A stretch of DNA of 64,000 nucleotides from Acetatifactor aquisgranensis (GCF_943193215.1 NZ_CALPDH010000006.1:137781-201780); one strand, 5' to 3'; shown: positions 33,589 to 43,013, numbered from the stretch's first letter. Notes: generated by a model from the sequence alone, not told the origin. Translations and numbers: made by a program.

Positions 33589-34959
33589 TCATGGTTTTGA
33601 TATGCCTGAGAAGTATATGTTTGTTTTATATCCTTCGTGTGGCCTGCTTTCTATTTCTATTGTTCCGTGGTGCGCTTCAATAATCTGTCGTACTAAAAGA
33701 AGTCCTAAGCCATGACGGAGATCTAAGCGGTCATCGGTACTCTCCATGTAATGTGGCTTGTTTTTCAGTTCTTCTAGTTTTTCAACAGAAATACCAATGC
33801 CATTATCCTGAACGGTTAAAAGAAGTTTGCTTTCTGTTACCTGCAATGACAAAATAATTGTGCAGCCTTTGGGATTGCTGTGAATGCTGTTTTGAACCAG
33901 ATTATTGACGGCTCGTGTAATCAGTTTTGTATCGCATTCTATCATGCTGTTTTCAGAGTCAGGAGAAATATTTACCTCTAAAGAATAGAAATCCGGCAGA
34001 CCGCTATTTAACAGGTCTATAGCAAAGGAACGTAACAGTTTTGAAAGTCGGATATTTTCTTTCTGCAAAGGCTGCATTTCATATTCAAGCTTTGATACAA
34101 GGTTCAAATCCTGCACTAAATCTTTTATTTTGATACTTTGCCGGGATATAATGGCGGCTTGTTCTTTAATCCGGTTATCGGCGTCTTTGTCTTTAACAAT
34201 TCTATCCGCATATCCCATAATCATGGATAACGGAGTACGGATGTCATGGGATACACCGCTGATCCAGTTTGCCCGTGCGGTATTCTGACGGCTGATGATA
34301 TTGGATGCTTTATTTATACTGACAGCTATTTCTGACAGTTCGCCATTTATAGAAAGGTTTATGCTCTTCCCTTCTGACAGGGTTGCAATCGAGGAAATAA
34401 TCGGTTCTGTATTTTTGCTGATTTGTGCTTTGGAAAGTGAATAGGCAAGAAACAGAACCAGCAGGTCGATTACAGTGATGCCAAGAAAAAAGAGGGGGAT
34501 TTTACGAACCGTATCAATAGGATAATAATTGCTGGTAATTTTCATATAACTGTTTTTGGGATAACCAATCACTAATAAGCCATTCACATCACTCCATACA
34601 AATACGGGATAATCCTTTAAATATCCTTTGGAAAATATTGCAATATCCTGAATCGAATATTCAGTTGGAATTTCCTCTGGCAGATTAACAGTCCAATTGC
34701 AGGAGCCTTCCATATTCAGATACATTGCCCATAAAGAGTTGGTTATTATCATTCTTTCCGCTTCATTCGTTATGCCATTGGAAGATGAAGCCGCTGCCAC
34801 CTGCTTTAGCATATTCTGCGGAGAGATACTTCCAAAGTTTTTTGATACTGCATTGTAAAATGTAAAAGCAAATGCAGCTATGTTCAATATAACAAGAGCC
34901 AGAATAAGCCCAATAAAAGACAGTAAGTGTTTTGAGATATATCTGCTAAATACTTTCAT
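33589..34959 (-). CDS. LanK-type sensor histidine kinase (CprK/NisK-like)
   Basis: 456 residues from the ATG at 34959 (AAGGAAGTGAAA upstream), overlapping nothing essential of the regulator. TM1 about 14-36, an extracellular domain of about 130 residues, TM2 about 160-180, then a HAMP-like linker. DHp box SGVSHDIRTPLSMIMGY. ATPase domain with NLVQNSIHS, VQDNGIGIS and GLGLLLVRQ. A large extracellular domain and neighbouring LanFEG genes match lantibiotic sensors such as CprK and NisK. Confidence 0.88.
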   Translation of the reverse strand: MKVFSRYISKHLLSFIGLILALVILNIAAFAFTFYNAVSKNFGSISPQNMLKQVAAASSSNGITNEAERMIITNSLWAMYLNMEGSCNWTVNLPEEIPTEYSIQDIAIFSKGYLKDYPVFVWSDVNGLLVIGYPKNSYMKITSNYYPIDTVRKIPLFFLGITVIDLLVLFLAYSLSKAQISKNTEPIISSIATLSEGKSINLSINGELSEIAVSINKASNIISRQNTARANWISGVSHDIRTPLSMIMGYADRIVKDKDADNRIKEQAAIISRQSIKIKDLVQDLNLVSKLEYEMQPLQKENIRLSKLLRSFAIDLLNSGLPDFYSLEVNISPDSENSMIECDTKLITRAVNNLVQNSIHSNPKGCTIILSLQVTESKLLLTVQDNGIGISVEKLEELKNKPHYMESTDDRLDLRHGLGLLLVRQIIEAHHGTIEIESRPHEGYKTNIYFSGISKP

Positions 34960-34963
34960 GGTT

Positions 34964-35665
34964 TCACTTCCTTGCATTTAATTTATAACCAAGTCCTTTA
35001 ACGGTTATGAGTGATACAGGCTTTGAAGGATCGGTTTCAATTTTTTCCCGTATACGCCGGACATGGGCATTCAGGCTGTTCTCATAGCCAAAGGGGTTAT
35101 CGCCCCACAAGGCTTGGCATAACGTGTCCACGGTCACGATCCTGCCTTCACTGCGGGCGAGTGTTTCCAGAAAAATATGTTCCTTTGCTGTCAGCGGGAT
35201 GGTCTTGCCGGCTTTGTGGACCTCGGCCCGGGCAAAGTCGATGGTGCAGCCATCCAGGTTTATAAAGGGCGTATCATCCTTATAGCACCGGCGCAAAACG
35301 GCATAGATGCGGAACAGCAGTTCCTGTGGCAGGAATGGCTTTGCAATATAGTCATCCGCCCCAAGCCCCAGCCCGGACAGCCTGTCTACGGACTCGTCCT
35401 TTGCGGTCAGAAAGATTACAGGCACGTCTGAAAATGTGCGTATCTGCTGCATAAGGGAAAAACCGTCCCCATCTGGCAGCATGACATCTAAAATGGCAAG
35501 GTCGGGCTTCTCATTTTGGGCTGCTGAAATTCCTTCCTTTACGGAAACCGCAGTCACAATATTCCCAAAGCCTTCATCCGACAGGATTGCTGTAACCATT
35601 TCCAGCAGCTCCGGCTCGTCATCCACAAGCAGGAGTTTTTTATTTTGTAAAAATGTATTATCCAT
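34964..35665 (-). CDS. OmpR-family response regulator (CprR/NisR-like)
   Basis: 233 residues from the ATG at 35665 (GGAGGTGACG upstream). Asp60 (LAILDVMLPDG), FLTAKDE and DDYIAKPFLP are present. The winged helix ends ITVKGLGYKLN. It is divergent from the LanFEG operon 146 bp away, the usual layout of cprABC-type loci, and likely activates it. Confidence 0.9.
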   Translation of the reverse strand: MDNTFLQNKKLLLVDDEPELLEMVTAILSDEGFGNIVTAVSVKEGISAAQNEKPDLAILDVMLPDGDGFSLMQQIRTFSDVPVIFLTAKDESVDRLSGLGLGADDYIAKPFLPQELLFRIYAVLRRCYKDDTPFINLDGCTIDFARAEVHKAGKTIPLTAKEHIFLETLARSEGRIVTVDTLCQALWGDNPFGYENSLNAHVRRIREKIETDPSKPVSLITVKGLGYKLNARK

Positions 35666-35759
35666 AATCGTCACCTCCGTGATGTCTTAATTATAGCATA
35701 TTTTTTTGTTTTAAAAGATGTTTTGCAAAAAAGTAAGGTAAAAATAAGGCTGCGGGAAA

Positions 35760-35778
35760 GTTAATGTCTGGTTGATGT
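35760..35778 (+). promoter_or_regulatory. Candidate operator of the LanFEG operon
   Basis: GTTAATGT (35760-35767) and GTTGATGT (35771-35778) repeat with an 11-bp period about 35 bp before the first ABC gene. The period equals that of the other response-regulator boxes in this window. A -10 is not clear (TACCAT at 35781). Confidence 0.45.
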
Positions 35779-35811
35779 TGTACCATAGAAACATGGAAAG
35801 GAGATGTTTCT

Positions 35812-36588
35812 ATGGAATACATTATTACCACTGAACAGTTGACGAAAAAATATAAAAATTTTGTTTCTGTCAACAATGTTTCGCTTCACATCAGGAAAGG
35901 CAGTATTTACGGTTTCCTTGGCCCCAATGGTGCGGGAAAATCAACTACCATGAAAATGCTGCTGGGACTGACAGCCCCGACAAAAGGCAGTTTTGCCATT
36001 GACGGCAGGCATTTCCCGGAAGACCGGATTGCCATACTGAAAGGGGTGGGTTCCTTTATTGAATCGCCGTCTTTTTATGCAAACCTTACCGGCCGGGAAA
36101 ACCTTGATATCATCCGCCGGATTTTGGGGTTGCCAGGGGATTCTGTCGATGACGCACTGGAGCTGGTCGGGCTGGAGGAATTTGGAGGCCGTCTGGCAAA
36201 GAAGTATTCGCTGGGCATGAAGCAGCGGCTCGGCCTTGCCGGTGCGCTGTTAGGCAGGCCGCCTGTCCTGATCCTGGATGAACCAACAAACGGCCTTGAC
36301 CCTTCCGGCATCCATGAAATCAGAAATCTGGTGAAGTCCCTTCCGGGCCTTTATGACTGCACCATAATGATCTCATCCCATATGCTCTCTGAGATTGAAT
36401 TGATGGCGGATGACATCGGCATCCTCAATCATGGGAATCTTCTGTTTGAAGGAAGCCTGGAGGAGTTGCGGCACAGTGCAGGGCAGGCGGGAAATAGCCA
36501 TGAGATTAGCGAAGCTAATCTGGAGGATGTGTTCCTGGGAATGGTGGAGCAGGACAACGCTGCCAGAAAGCAGAGGGCAAGACTATGA
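35812..36588 (+). CDS. Lantibiotic-protection ABC ATPase (LanF type)
   Basis: 258 residues. Walker A GPNGAGKST, signature YSLGMKQRLG, Walker B VLILDEPTNGLD. The C-terminal extension (EANLEDVFLGMVEQ) is typical of BcrA/NisF/CprA ATPases. It powers the two ABC-2 permeases that follow and would expel lantibiotics from the membrane. GGAGATG ribosome site. Operon order is F-E-G. Confidence 0.9.
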   Translation: MEYIITTEQLTKKYKNFVSVNNVSLHIRKGSIYGFLGPNGAGKSTTMKMLLGLTAPTKGSFAIDGRHFPEDRIAILKGVGSFIESPSFYANLTGRENLDIIRRILGLPGDSVDDALELVGLEEFGGRLAKKYSLGMKQRLGLAGALLGRPPVLILDEPTNGLDPSGIHEIRNLVKSLPGLYDCTIMISSHMLSEIELMADDIGILNHGNLLFEGSLEELRHSAGQAGNSHEISEANLEDVFLGMVEQDNAARKQRARL

Positions 36589-37310
36589 ATGCACTGGCTG
36601 TCGAACTTCGGAAAGAAAAACGGACGGGCGTTATCCCGGTGCTGCTGGCTGTCGGTATTCTGGGCGCAGCCTATGCCTTTCTCAATTTCATAGTGCGGAA
36701 AGATACACTGCTGGGGCTTCCGCTTCCGCCGATGGACGTCCTGCTGACCCAGCTTTACGGCATGATCATGGTTTTGAATATGTTCGGCATCGTAGTTTCC
36801 GCCTGCATGGTTTACAATATGGAGTTTAAGGGAAACGCCGTCAAAAAGATGTATATGCTCCCTATAAGCGTTTCGGGGATGTACCTTTGCAAGTTCCTGA
36901 TCTTATCGGCCATGTTCTTGGTGGCAGTCGTTTTGCAGAATCTGGCGCTTATGCAGATAGGTATGACAGACCTGCCGCAAGGGGCATTTGAAATGGGGAC
37001 GCTGGTCAGATTTGCAGGCTACTCATTCCTTACGTCAATGCCTGTCCTGTCATTTATGGTCCTGGTCTCATCCCGTTCCATCAATATGTGGATACCGCTG
37101 GGCGTCGGGGTTGCCGGTTTCTTAAGCGGCATGGCATTGGCTAATTCGGGTTCCGGTCTGCTGTTGGCCCATCCATTTGTCATAATGCTGAAACCTGCAG
37201 TTGCCATGAGCGCGCAGCCGGACATAACGGTGACAAAAGCCGCTGTTATTGAAACATTGCTTTTCCTCGGTGCAGGGCTGTGGATGGCAAAGAACCTGCG
37301 CTATGAATAA
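36585..37310 (+). CDS. Lantibiotic-protection permease (LanE type)
   Basis: 241 residues with six hydrophobic helices, ABC-2 fold. The start overlaps the ATPase stop by 4 bp. The N-terminus LRKEKRTGVIPVLL is the short cytoplasmic lead of NisE/SpaE/CprB-like proteins. Works with 35812 and 37326. Confidence 0.87.
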   Translation: MNALAVELRKEKRTGVIPVLLAVGILGAAYAFLNFIVRKDTLLGLPLPPMDVLLTQLYGMIMVLNMFGIVVSACMVYNMEFKGNAVKKMYMLPISVSGMYLCKFLILSAMFLVAVVLQNLALMQIGMTDLPQGAFEMGTLVRFAGYSFLTSMPVLSFMVLVSSRSINMWIPLGVGVAGFLSGMALANSGSGLLLAHPFVIMLKPAVAMSAQPDITVTKAAVIETLLFLGAGLWMAKNLRYE

Positions 37311-37325
37311 GGAGGGAGTGTTAGA

Positions 37326-38090
37326 ATGAGTTTTTTGGAGCTTCTCGAAATTGAATTTATGAAAGTTAAACGATCAAAGATCGTACCGCTGATTTTTATT
37401 GCCCCGCTGTTGGTGGTTGCTTCCGGGATTGCAAACCTGAGCCGTTATTTTACGCCGGAATATACAAATGCATGGCCTGCCATGTTCATCCAGAGCGCAC
37501 TGGTCTACGCCTACTATCTACTGCCGTTTTCTATGATTGTGGTCTGCGTGATGATTGCAGGACGGGAAACAGGGAATAACGGCATCTTAAAAATGCTTGC
37601 CCTGCCGGTCAGCCGGTATTCGCTTTCCATAGCAAAATTCTGTGTGCTGGCATTTTATCTGCTTATGGAGATGGCCGTGTTCCTTGTGGTGTTCGTAGTT
37701 GCCGGGACAGTTGCCACAAGGACAATGGGTGTGACGGAAACTTTGCCTGTCCTCTATCTGGTGAAATGGTGCGCCGGGCTGTTTTTGACAATGCTGCCGT
37801 GCGTGGGGACCATGTGGGCGATTACTGTCCTGTTTGAAAAGCCGCTGCTTTCTGTGGGACTCAACCTCCTCCTTGTCATTCCCGGAGTGCTGGTCGCAAA
37901 TACACCTTTATGGATAGCATATCCTTATTGCTACAGTGGCTATCTGGTATCCTGCTCCCTGCATGATTTTTCGGTGGAATCTAACAGAATAGCATTTTCA
38001 TGGTTCCCCTTCCTGCCGGTTGCGGTATTGGTCTTTGTATTGGTGTTTGCGGTTGCTGTAATAAAATTTGGAAAAAAAGAAATGAGGTAA
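37326..38090 (+). CDS. Lantibiotic-protection permease (LanG type)
   Basis: 254 residues, six hydrophobic helices. The start (LELLEIEFMKVKRSKIVPLI) is the family hallmark. AGGAGGGAG lies upstream. It completes a LanFEG transporter. No lantibiotic precursor or LanM/LanB synthetase gene is in the window, so the locus probably gives resistance only. Confidence 0.87.
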   Translation: MSFLELLEIEFMKVKRSKIVPLIFIAPLLVVASGIANLSRYFTPEYTNAWPAMFIQSALVYAYYLLPFSMIVVCVMIAGRETGNNGILKMLALPVSRYSLSIAKFCVLAFYLLMEMAVFLVVFVVAGTVATRTMGVTETLPVLYLVKWCAGLFLTMLPCVGTMWAITVLFEKPLLSVGLNLLLVIPGVLVANTPLWIAYPYCYSGYLVSCSLHDFSVESNRIAFSWFPFLPVAVLVFVLVFAVAVIKFGKKEMR

Positions 38091-38093
38091 ATA

Positions 38094-38393
38094 ATGATGG
38101 AATGTAAAAAATGGAAAACTTTAAGCAGGGTTTCGCTGGTTATCAGCGTTTTTCCGCTGGCAACTTTCATCCCCGTGTTTCTTAAACTCACGCTGCCGGA
38201 AGGGGTAAGCACGGCTTGGGCGGGTGTCAATATTGCCTGCGTTGTGGCAGGTTTGATTCTCTCAATTATATGCGTCAGGAGCAATGAAAGCCGCAGCCTT
38301 GTAAATATTGCGTCAACAGCTATCAGTGTATTTTGGTGTCTGTTGATGGCTGGTATTGTTGCCCTGGGATTGATTTTGACTTTCGTGCAGTAA
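38094..38393 (+). CDS. Small membrane protein of the LanFEG operon
   Basis: 99 residues with three hydrophobic helices (about 12-32, 40-60, 72-97) and no known motif. It begins 3 bp after the LanG stop, so it is cotranscribed. Two ATG codons in a row make the start uncertain by one residue. It could assist immunity, but this is inference. Confidence 0.7.
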   Translation: MMECKKWKTLSRVSLVISVFPLATFIPVFLKLTLPEGVSTAWAGVNIACVVAGLILSIICVRSNESRSLVNIASTAISVFWCLLMAGIVALGLILTFVQ

Positions 38394-38404
38394 GTGAGGA
38401 GGAA

Positions 38405-38443
38405 ATGGAGGAATACCGCAGGAACTTAAAATCTTTAGGATGA
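38405..38443 (+). pseudogene. 12-codon ORF with perfect ribosome site
   Basis: GAGGAGGAA precedes ATG; the frame is MEEYRRNLKSLG then TGA. It may be the start of a lost gene of the same operon, or a leader peptide. Nothing else in 38444-38688 looks coding. Confidence 0.3.
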
Positions 38444-38455
38444 TACAAAAGACAA

Positions 38456-38494
38456 ACCGCCGCACTATGGACTTCATCCACCATATACGGCGGT
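38456..38494 (+). terminator. Hairpin after the LanFEG operon
   Basis: ACCGCCG (38456-38462) pairs with CGGCGGT (38488-38494); inner CTATGG and CCATA extend it. No T-tract, so a factor-independent stop is doubtful. Confidence 0.4.
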
Positions 38495-38688
38495 CTGGCG
38501 TTTCCGCAGGCAGGCCGGGCGGACTGATAGCAGAAATCACTTGGAAAGTGGGGGGTTAGAGGTAATATGCCGATAAATTTAATATAAAATCATCCGGCAG
38601 CAGATACACGGCATAAAAAGTTGTAAAGCGCTGAAATGAATATAGAATAATAATCTGCCGTACGGCGGTAAAAGAAAAAACTGCGGCT

Positions 38689-38721
38689 TGTGACATTTCT
38701 GTGAGAATTGGCTGTTATGAT
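38689..38721 (+). promoter_or_regulatory. TGTGACA-type operator/promoter, copy 4 (ABC transporter)
   Basis: TGTGACA (38689-38695), TTTC, TGTGAGA (38700-38706), 9 nt, TATGAT (38716-38721). It drives the ABC gene at 38752 and links it to the regulator at 28979. Confidence 0.75.
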
Positions 38722-38751
38722 AGCGGCATCACAGAAAGGATGGTGCTTACT

Positions 38752-39417
38752 ATGAGTATTTTGCAAACAACTGACCTCAAAAAACACTACGGCGCAGAGC
38801 CAAATATCACAAAGGCGCTGGACGGAGTGACTCTCTCCATTGAACAGGGGGAATTTGTCGCTATCGTTGGAACATCCGGCAGCGGCAAGTCTACCCTGCT
38901 GAACATGATGGGCGGGTTGGACATACCGACCTCTGGCAGTGTCAAGGTGAAAGGTAATGAACTGGCCAAACTGGATGACGAACAGCTTACCCTTTTCCGC
39001 AGACGCAACATCGGTTTTATCTTCCAGAATTACAATCTTGTCCCCGTCCTGAATGTCTATGAGAATATTGTCCTGCCCGTGGAGCTGGACGGAGATACCG
39101 CAGACCGGAAATTCATGGATGAAGTAGTGCATCTTCTGGCCCTGGAGGACAAACTGAACAATATGCCAAACAACCTGTCCGGCGGCCAGCAGCAGCGTGT
39201 CGCTATCGCCCGCGCCCTCGTTTCCAAGCCTGCTATCGTCCTGGCGGATGAACCCACCGGCAACCTGGACAGCCGTACGAGCAGCGATGTGCTGGGCCTT
39301 CTGAAAGCTACCAGCAATAAATTCCATCAAACGCTGGTGATGATTACCCACAACAACGAAGTCGCACAGCTTGCGGACCGCATTATCCGTATTGAGGATG
39401 GCAGGATTTCCAGGTAA
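38752..39417 (+). CDS. BceA-type ABC transporter ATPase (third module)
   Basis: 221 residues from the ATG at 38752. Walker A GTSGSGKST, signature LSGGQQQRVA, Walker B AIVLADEPTGNLD and H-loop ITHNNEVA. The permease follows after 14 bp. The operator upstream and the lack of a nearer kinase make it the probable partner of 28979-30690. Confidence 0.92.
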   Translation: MSILQTTDLKKHYGAEPNITKALDGVTLSIEQGEFVAIVGTSGSGKSTLLNMMGGLDIPTSGSVKVKGNELAKLDDEQLTLFRRRNIGFIFQNYNLVPVLNVYENIVLPVELDGDTADRKFMDEVVHLLALEDKLNNMPNNLSGGQQQRVAIARALVSKPAIVLADEPTGNLDSRTSSDVLGLLKATSNKFHQTLVMITHNNEVAQLADRIIRIEDGRISR

Positions 39418-39431
39418 GGGGGGCACAGACA

Positions 39432-41999
39432 ATGAATGATATTTTATTCGGCAACAATAACGGCGCTGTCATAAAGAAACTGTCGGGCCGCTATTTCAAG
39501 TCAAACAAAAGCAGAAATGTAATCGCAATCATTGCGATCATTCTGACTACGATACTTTTCACTACGATTTTCACACTGGGATCCGGTCTGATAGACACCG
39601 TTCACAATCAGAACATCCGCAAGGCCGGCGGTGACGGGCAGGCAGTATTAAGTTATATCAGCGATGAAGTTTATGAGGATATGGTGGGAAATCCCCTGAT
39701 TGACCGGATTGCCTATGCAAAAGCGATTTCCTACCGGCTGAAAAATCCGGGGCTGGAGCGTTGGCGGTCTGACATGTGGTACATGGATGATACCGCTCTG
39801 GAATTTGCCGGATACACGCCTACAACAGGCCGCCGGCCCGAAGGGTCAAACGAAATCATTGCGGACACAAAGACGTTGGATGCCCTGGGGATACCGGCGC
39901 AGATTGGGGAAACCGTTTCTCTGACCTATGAAGTAAAGGGGAAGTCATACACCACCGATTTTACCCTCTGTGGCTTTTGGGAAACAGACAGTCTGAGCAA
40001 CATCGGACGGCTGATTGTGTCGAAAGCCTTTATGGATGCCCATTCGGACATTTTAACCTATACCTATCCTGTGGACAATGATTATTCCGGTGTTGTCTCC
40101 GCCTATGTGATGTTCAGGGGACGGGGCGATATAGAAGCCCGGCTCCACCAGCTTCTTTCCGAAACCGGCTATACCTGCGATACGATGGGCGGCAGCCGGG
40201 AGGACAGCAATTATGTGATTGCCCGTGTCAGTCCGGCCTATCAGAGCGGCGCCCTGCTGGATAACCCGGCTATGCTGATATCAGGTATTATTGGTGTCCT
40301 GCTGATCATCATAACAGGATATCTGATTATCTACAACATTTTCCAGATTTCCGTCATTCAGGATATTCAGTCCTATGGACAGCTAAAAACGCTGGGCACA
40401 ACAAAGAGGCAGATCAGGCAGCTGATTAACCGACAGGCATTTCGGCTTTCCCTGATCGGTATTCCTGTGGGTTTGCTGGCAGGCTTCTTTATCGGCCGGG
40501 CCCTGGTTCCTTTCCTGATGAACGGAACGAGTTATACTGCGGACGCCGGTATTAAGGTGACAGTAAATCCGCTGATTTTTATCGGTTCCACCGCGTTTAC
40601 CCTTTTTACAGTCTTTGTCAGCGTCCGCAAACCCGCGAAGATTGCCGGTACCGTTTCTGCGATCGAGGCTGTCCGCTACACCGAAAACGATACAGCAGCG
40701 TTTGGAAAGCGCGGGGCCAAAGACAGGAAATCGACCCATGGCGCAAAGCTCCGCTTTATGGCTCTGGCGAACCTGGGGCGGAACCGCAAACGCACGGTAT
40801 TGGTTATTGTGTCCATGACGCTGAGTCTGGTGCTGTTCAACACAGTGTTCACTCTGTCCGGCGGGTTTGACATTGACAAGTACATCGCAAAATTTATGGA
40901 TACAGACTTTGTGATTTCTACCGCGGACTACTTCCAGTACCAGGTTGAAAAAGGCGAAAATGACCTGTCCGAGAGTTTTATCGAGGCCGTCAAACAGAAT
41001 AACTGTTTTGAGGATGGCGGCAGGCTCTATTCCTCCTGGATGCTGGAAGAACCGTTTTCCACAGAACACGACGCCTTTTTCAGCTACAACAGGGATCAGA
41101 AAGGCAATCCCTTTATAAGTCTATATGGTGCGGATGATTTTCTGCTGAATAACATGGAGGTCATAGAGGGGACGATTGACCTGGAAAAACTGAAGTCAGG
41201 CAAGTATATCCTGCTGAGCGTGGATTGCAATGATGATGGAACCGTCATAGACAACCCAAATATCAGTGTAGGTGACACGGTGCGGATTAACCATCTGAAA
41301 GCAGAGGAACTTTCCACCACCATTACGGGCAGCTATGACTTTATCATCCTGGCAAAAGTCCGGGCCAACGAGAACACAGCCACCACCCGTAACACGGGCG
41401 AGGCCCGGTTTTATCTCCCGACAGAAATCTTTCTGCCGCTGTGTGATGCTCCCCATCTGGTTAATTTCCCCTTTAATGTGAAAGAGGGAACAGAAGATGA
41501 AATGACAGAGTTTTTGAATGACTATATCGATAGTGCGGAGCCGGGTATGGATTTTGAATCCAAAGCAACCTATGTCAGCTCCTTTGACGACCTGACTTCC
41601 CTGATTATCACAATCGGCGGGGCGCTGAGCATCATCATCGGCATTATCGGTATCGCAAATTTTGTCAACTCTGTCCTGACAAGCGTTATCACCCGCAAAA
41701 AGGAGTTTGCCATGCTGCAGAGCATTGGTATGACCGGCAGGCAGCTAAAGCGCATGCTCTCTTTTGAGGGACTGTATTATGCTGTGGGAACGATCATCAC
41801 ATCGGCCGTCCTTGGTGTTCTGCTTTCTGTGGCAGTTGTAAGGGGGATTTCCAACGGAATCTGGTTCTTTACCTATCAATTTGTCATGTGGCCCATGCTG
41901 GCGGTCTATCCGTTCCTTATACTTCTAACCGTGGCAATACCAACGCTGCTGTATCGCGAAATCGCCAGGGCCAGCATTATCGAGCGGTTACGGCAGTGA
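39432..41999 (+). CDS. BceB/FtsX-type ABC transporter permease (third module)
   Basis: 855 residues. TM1 about 30-52, an extracellular domain (about 55-275), a first FtsX domain (about 285-415), TM5 about 455-475, a second extracellular domain (about 480-720) and a final FtsX domain (about 725-850). Large extracellular domains fit peptide sensing. A terminator follows. Confidence 0.9.
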   Translation: MNDILFGNNNGAVIKKLSGRYFKSNKSRNVIAIIAIILTTILFTTIFTLGSGLIDTVHNQNIRKAGGDGQAVLSYISDEVYEDMVGNPLIDRIAYAKAISYRLKNPGLERWRSDMWYMDDTALEFAGYTPTTGRRPEGSNEIIADTKTLDALGIPAQIGETVSLTYEVKGKSYTTDFTLCGFWETDSLSNIGRLIVSKAFMDAHSDILTYTYPVDNDYSGVVSAYVMFRGRGDIEARLHQLLSETGYTCDTMGGSREDSNYVIARVSPAYQSGALLDNPAMLISGIIGVLLIIITGYLIIYNIFQISVIQDIQSYGQLKTLGTTKRQIRQLINRQAFRLSLIGIPVGLLAGFFIGRALVPFLMNGTSYTADAGIKVTVNPLIFIGSTAFTLFTVFVSVRKPAKIAGTVSAIEAVRYTENDTAAFGKRGAKDRKSTHGAKLRFMALANLGRNRKRTVLVIVSMTLSLVLFNTVFTLSGGFDIDKYIAKFMDTDFVISTADYFQYQVEKGENDLSESFIEAVKQNNCFEDGGRLYSSWMLEEPFSTEHDAFFSYNRDQKGNPFISLYGADDFLLNNMEVIEGTIDLEKLKSGKYILLSVDCNDDGTVIDNPNISVGDTVRINHLKAEELSTTITGSYDFIILAKVRANENTATTRNTGEARFYLPTEIFLPLCDAPHLVNFPFNVKEGTEDEMTEFLNDYIDSAEPGMDFESKATYVSSFDDLTSLIITIGGALSIIIGIIGIANFVNSVLTSVITRKKEFAMLQSIGMTGRQLKRMLSFEGLYYAVGTIITSAVLGVLLSVAVVRGISNGIWFFTYQFVMWPMLAVYPFLILLTVAIPTLLYREIARASIIERLRQ

Positions 42000-42065
42000 T
42001 AAAGAAAATCCAATCGAGATTGCTTAGCTGAAACGTATAACACGACAACTGACAGGCATAATACA

Positions 42066-42107
42066 AAAAGCCAGCGGCGCGGATACCAGTCTGAACTGCT
42101 GGCTTTT
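42066..42107 (+). terminator. Rho-independent terminator after the third-module permease
   Basis: AAAAGCCAGC (42066-42075) pairs with GCTGGCTTTT (42098-42107), followed by CCCTTTTT. The A-rich left arm means it could also stop minus-strand transcripts from 42194. Confidence 0.8.
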
Positions 42108-42193
42108 CCCTTTTTGGCCGAGGACATTATTACTCACCAAACACTAAATGTTTTGACCTGTTCCAGAAACAACAGCTTCCGGAATGGTACTTT

Positions 42194-42775
42194 TCAACGT
42201 ATCTTCTCCATAATCCCCGCATCCATCCCATATACTTCGTCACACAGGATATCGATGTCATCCCGGAAATGGCTTGCGATAAGAACCAGCTTCCCCTGTT
42301 CTTTCATCTGCAGCAAAACCGCTCTCATTTCTTCCACGCCGTTATGATCCAGTGCGTTCATCGGCTCGTCCAGTATAAGGATGTCTGGATTTTCCATGAG
42401 TGCCTGTGCGATTCCAAGGCGCTGCCTCATGCCAAGGGAATAATTTCCCACATGCTTTTTGTCATCAGGATTCAATCCCACCAGTTCCATGTATTTTCGT
42501 ATTTCGTCCTCCTGAACCTTTCCCCTGACAGACGCTAAATAGTCCAGATTTTTCAACCCGGAATACCCTGGCAGGAACGTCATTTTGAACAGTTCTATAT
42601 CCAGAAAAAGAATATCCAGATAACCGCCGGATACCAGATAATCTCTTAGGCTTTCCCCCGTATACCAGACATTTGTATCGACCTGGATTTTCTTTTCCCT
42701 CGCATACTGCAAAAGCATCGTTTCAATAGATGTACAGATATTCTCTCCGTCATCACAAATTCCAATGTTATACAT
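42194..42775 (-). pseudogene. In-frame hybrid: AgrA-type receiver start joined to C-terminal half of an ABC ATPase
   Basis: 193 codons. Residues 1-65 match an AgrA/LytTR receiver up to the phospho-Asp (ICDDGENICTS, DILFLDIELFKM, Asp59). From residue 66 the sequence is a BcrA-type ATPase from FLPGYSGLKN onward: signature YSLGMRQRLG, Walker B DILILDEPMNALD and H-loop region IASHFRDD. Walker A and the first 80 residues of the ATPase are missing, as are the receiver Lys and the whole LytTR domain. The frame is open, but neither half can work normally. A large deletion between a regulator and an ABC gene explains it. Confidence 0.85.
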
Positions 42776-42931
42776 ACGGCACCTCGTGATATTATTTACT
42801 CAAAATGGTACAGCTTTCACGGCTAAAAATTTACAGTATGTGATTATATCGCTGGAAAGTAGCGATGTCAAACTGGATATATTTGATTTTTTATTTATTT
42901 GGTTGCAAAAACACAAAAACTTTAGAAAATG

Positions 42932-42959
42932 TTGACTATTTTTAGGAATGTGGTATTAT
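42932..42959 (+). promoter_or_regulatory. Probable promoter of the ankyrin gene
   Basis: TTGACT (42932-42937), 16-bp spacer, TATTAT (42954-42959), about 55 bp before the ATG in an AT-rich stretch. Confidence 0.55.
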
Positions 42960-43013
42960 ATTTCTGATTTATTGACGCACATTTTTTATTTGTGACAAAG
43001 CGGGGACGAAACG

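Noticed and set aside
35812..38393. A full lantibiotic biosynthesis cluster
   Set aside because: Only regulation and immunity genes are present; no LanA precursor, LanB/C/M or LanT.
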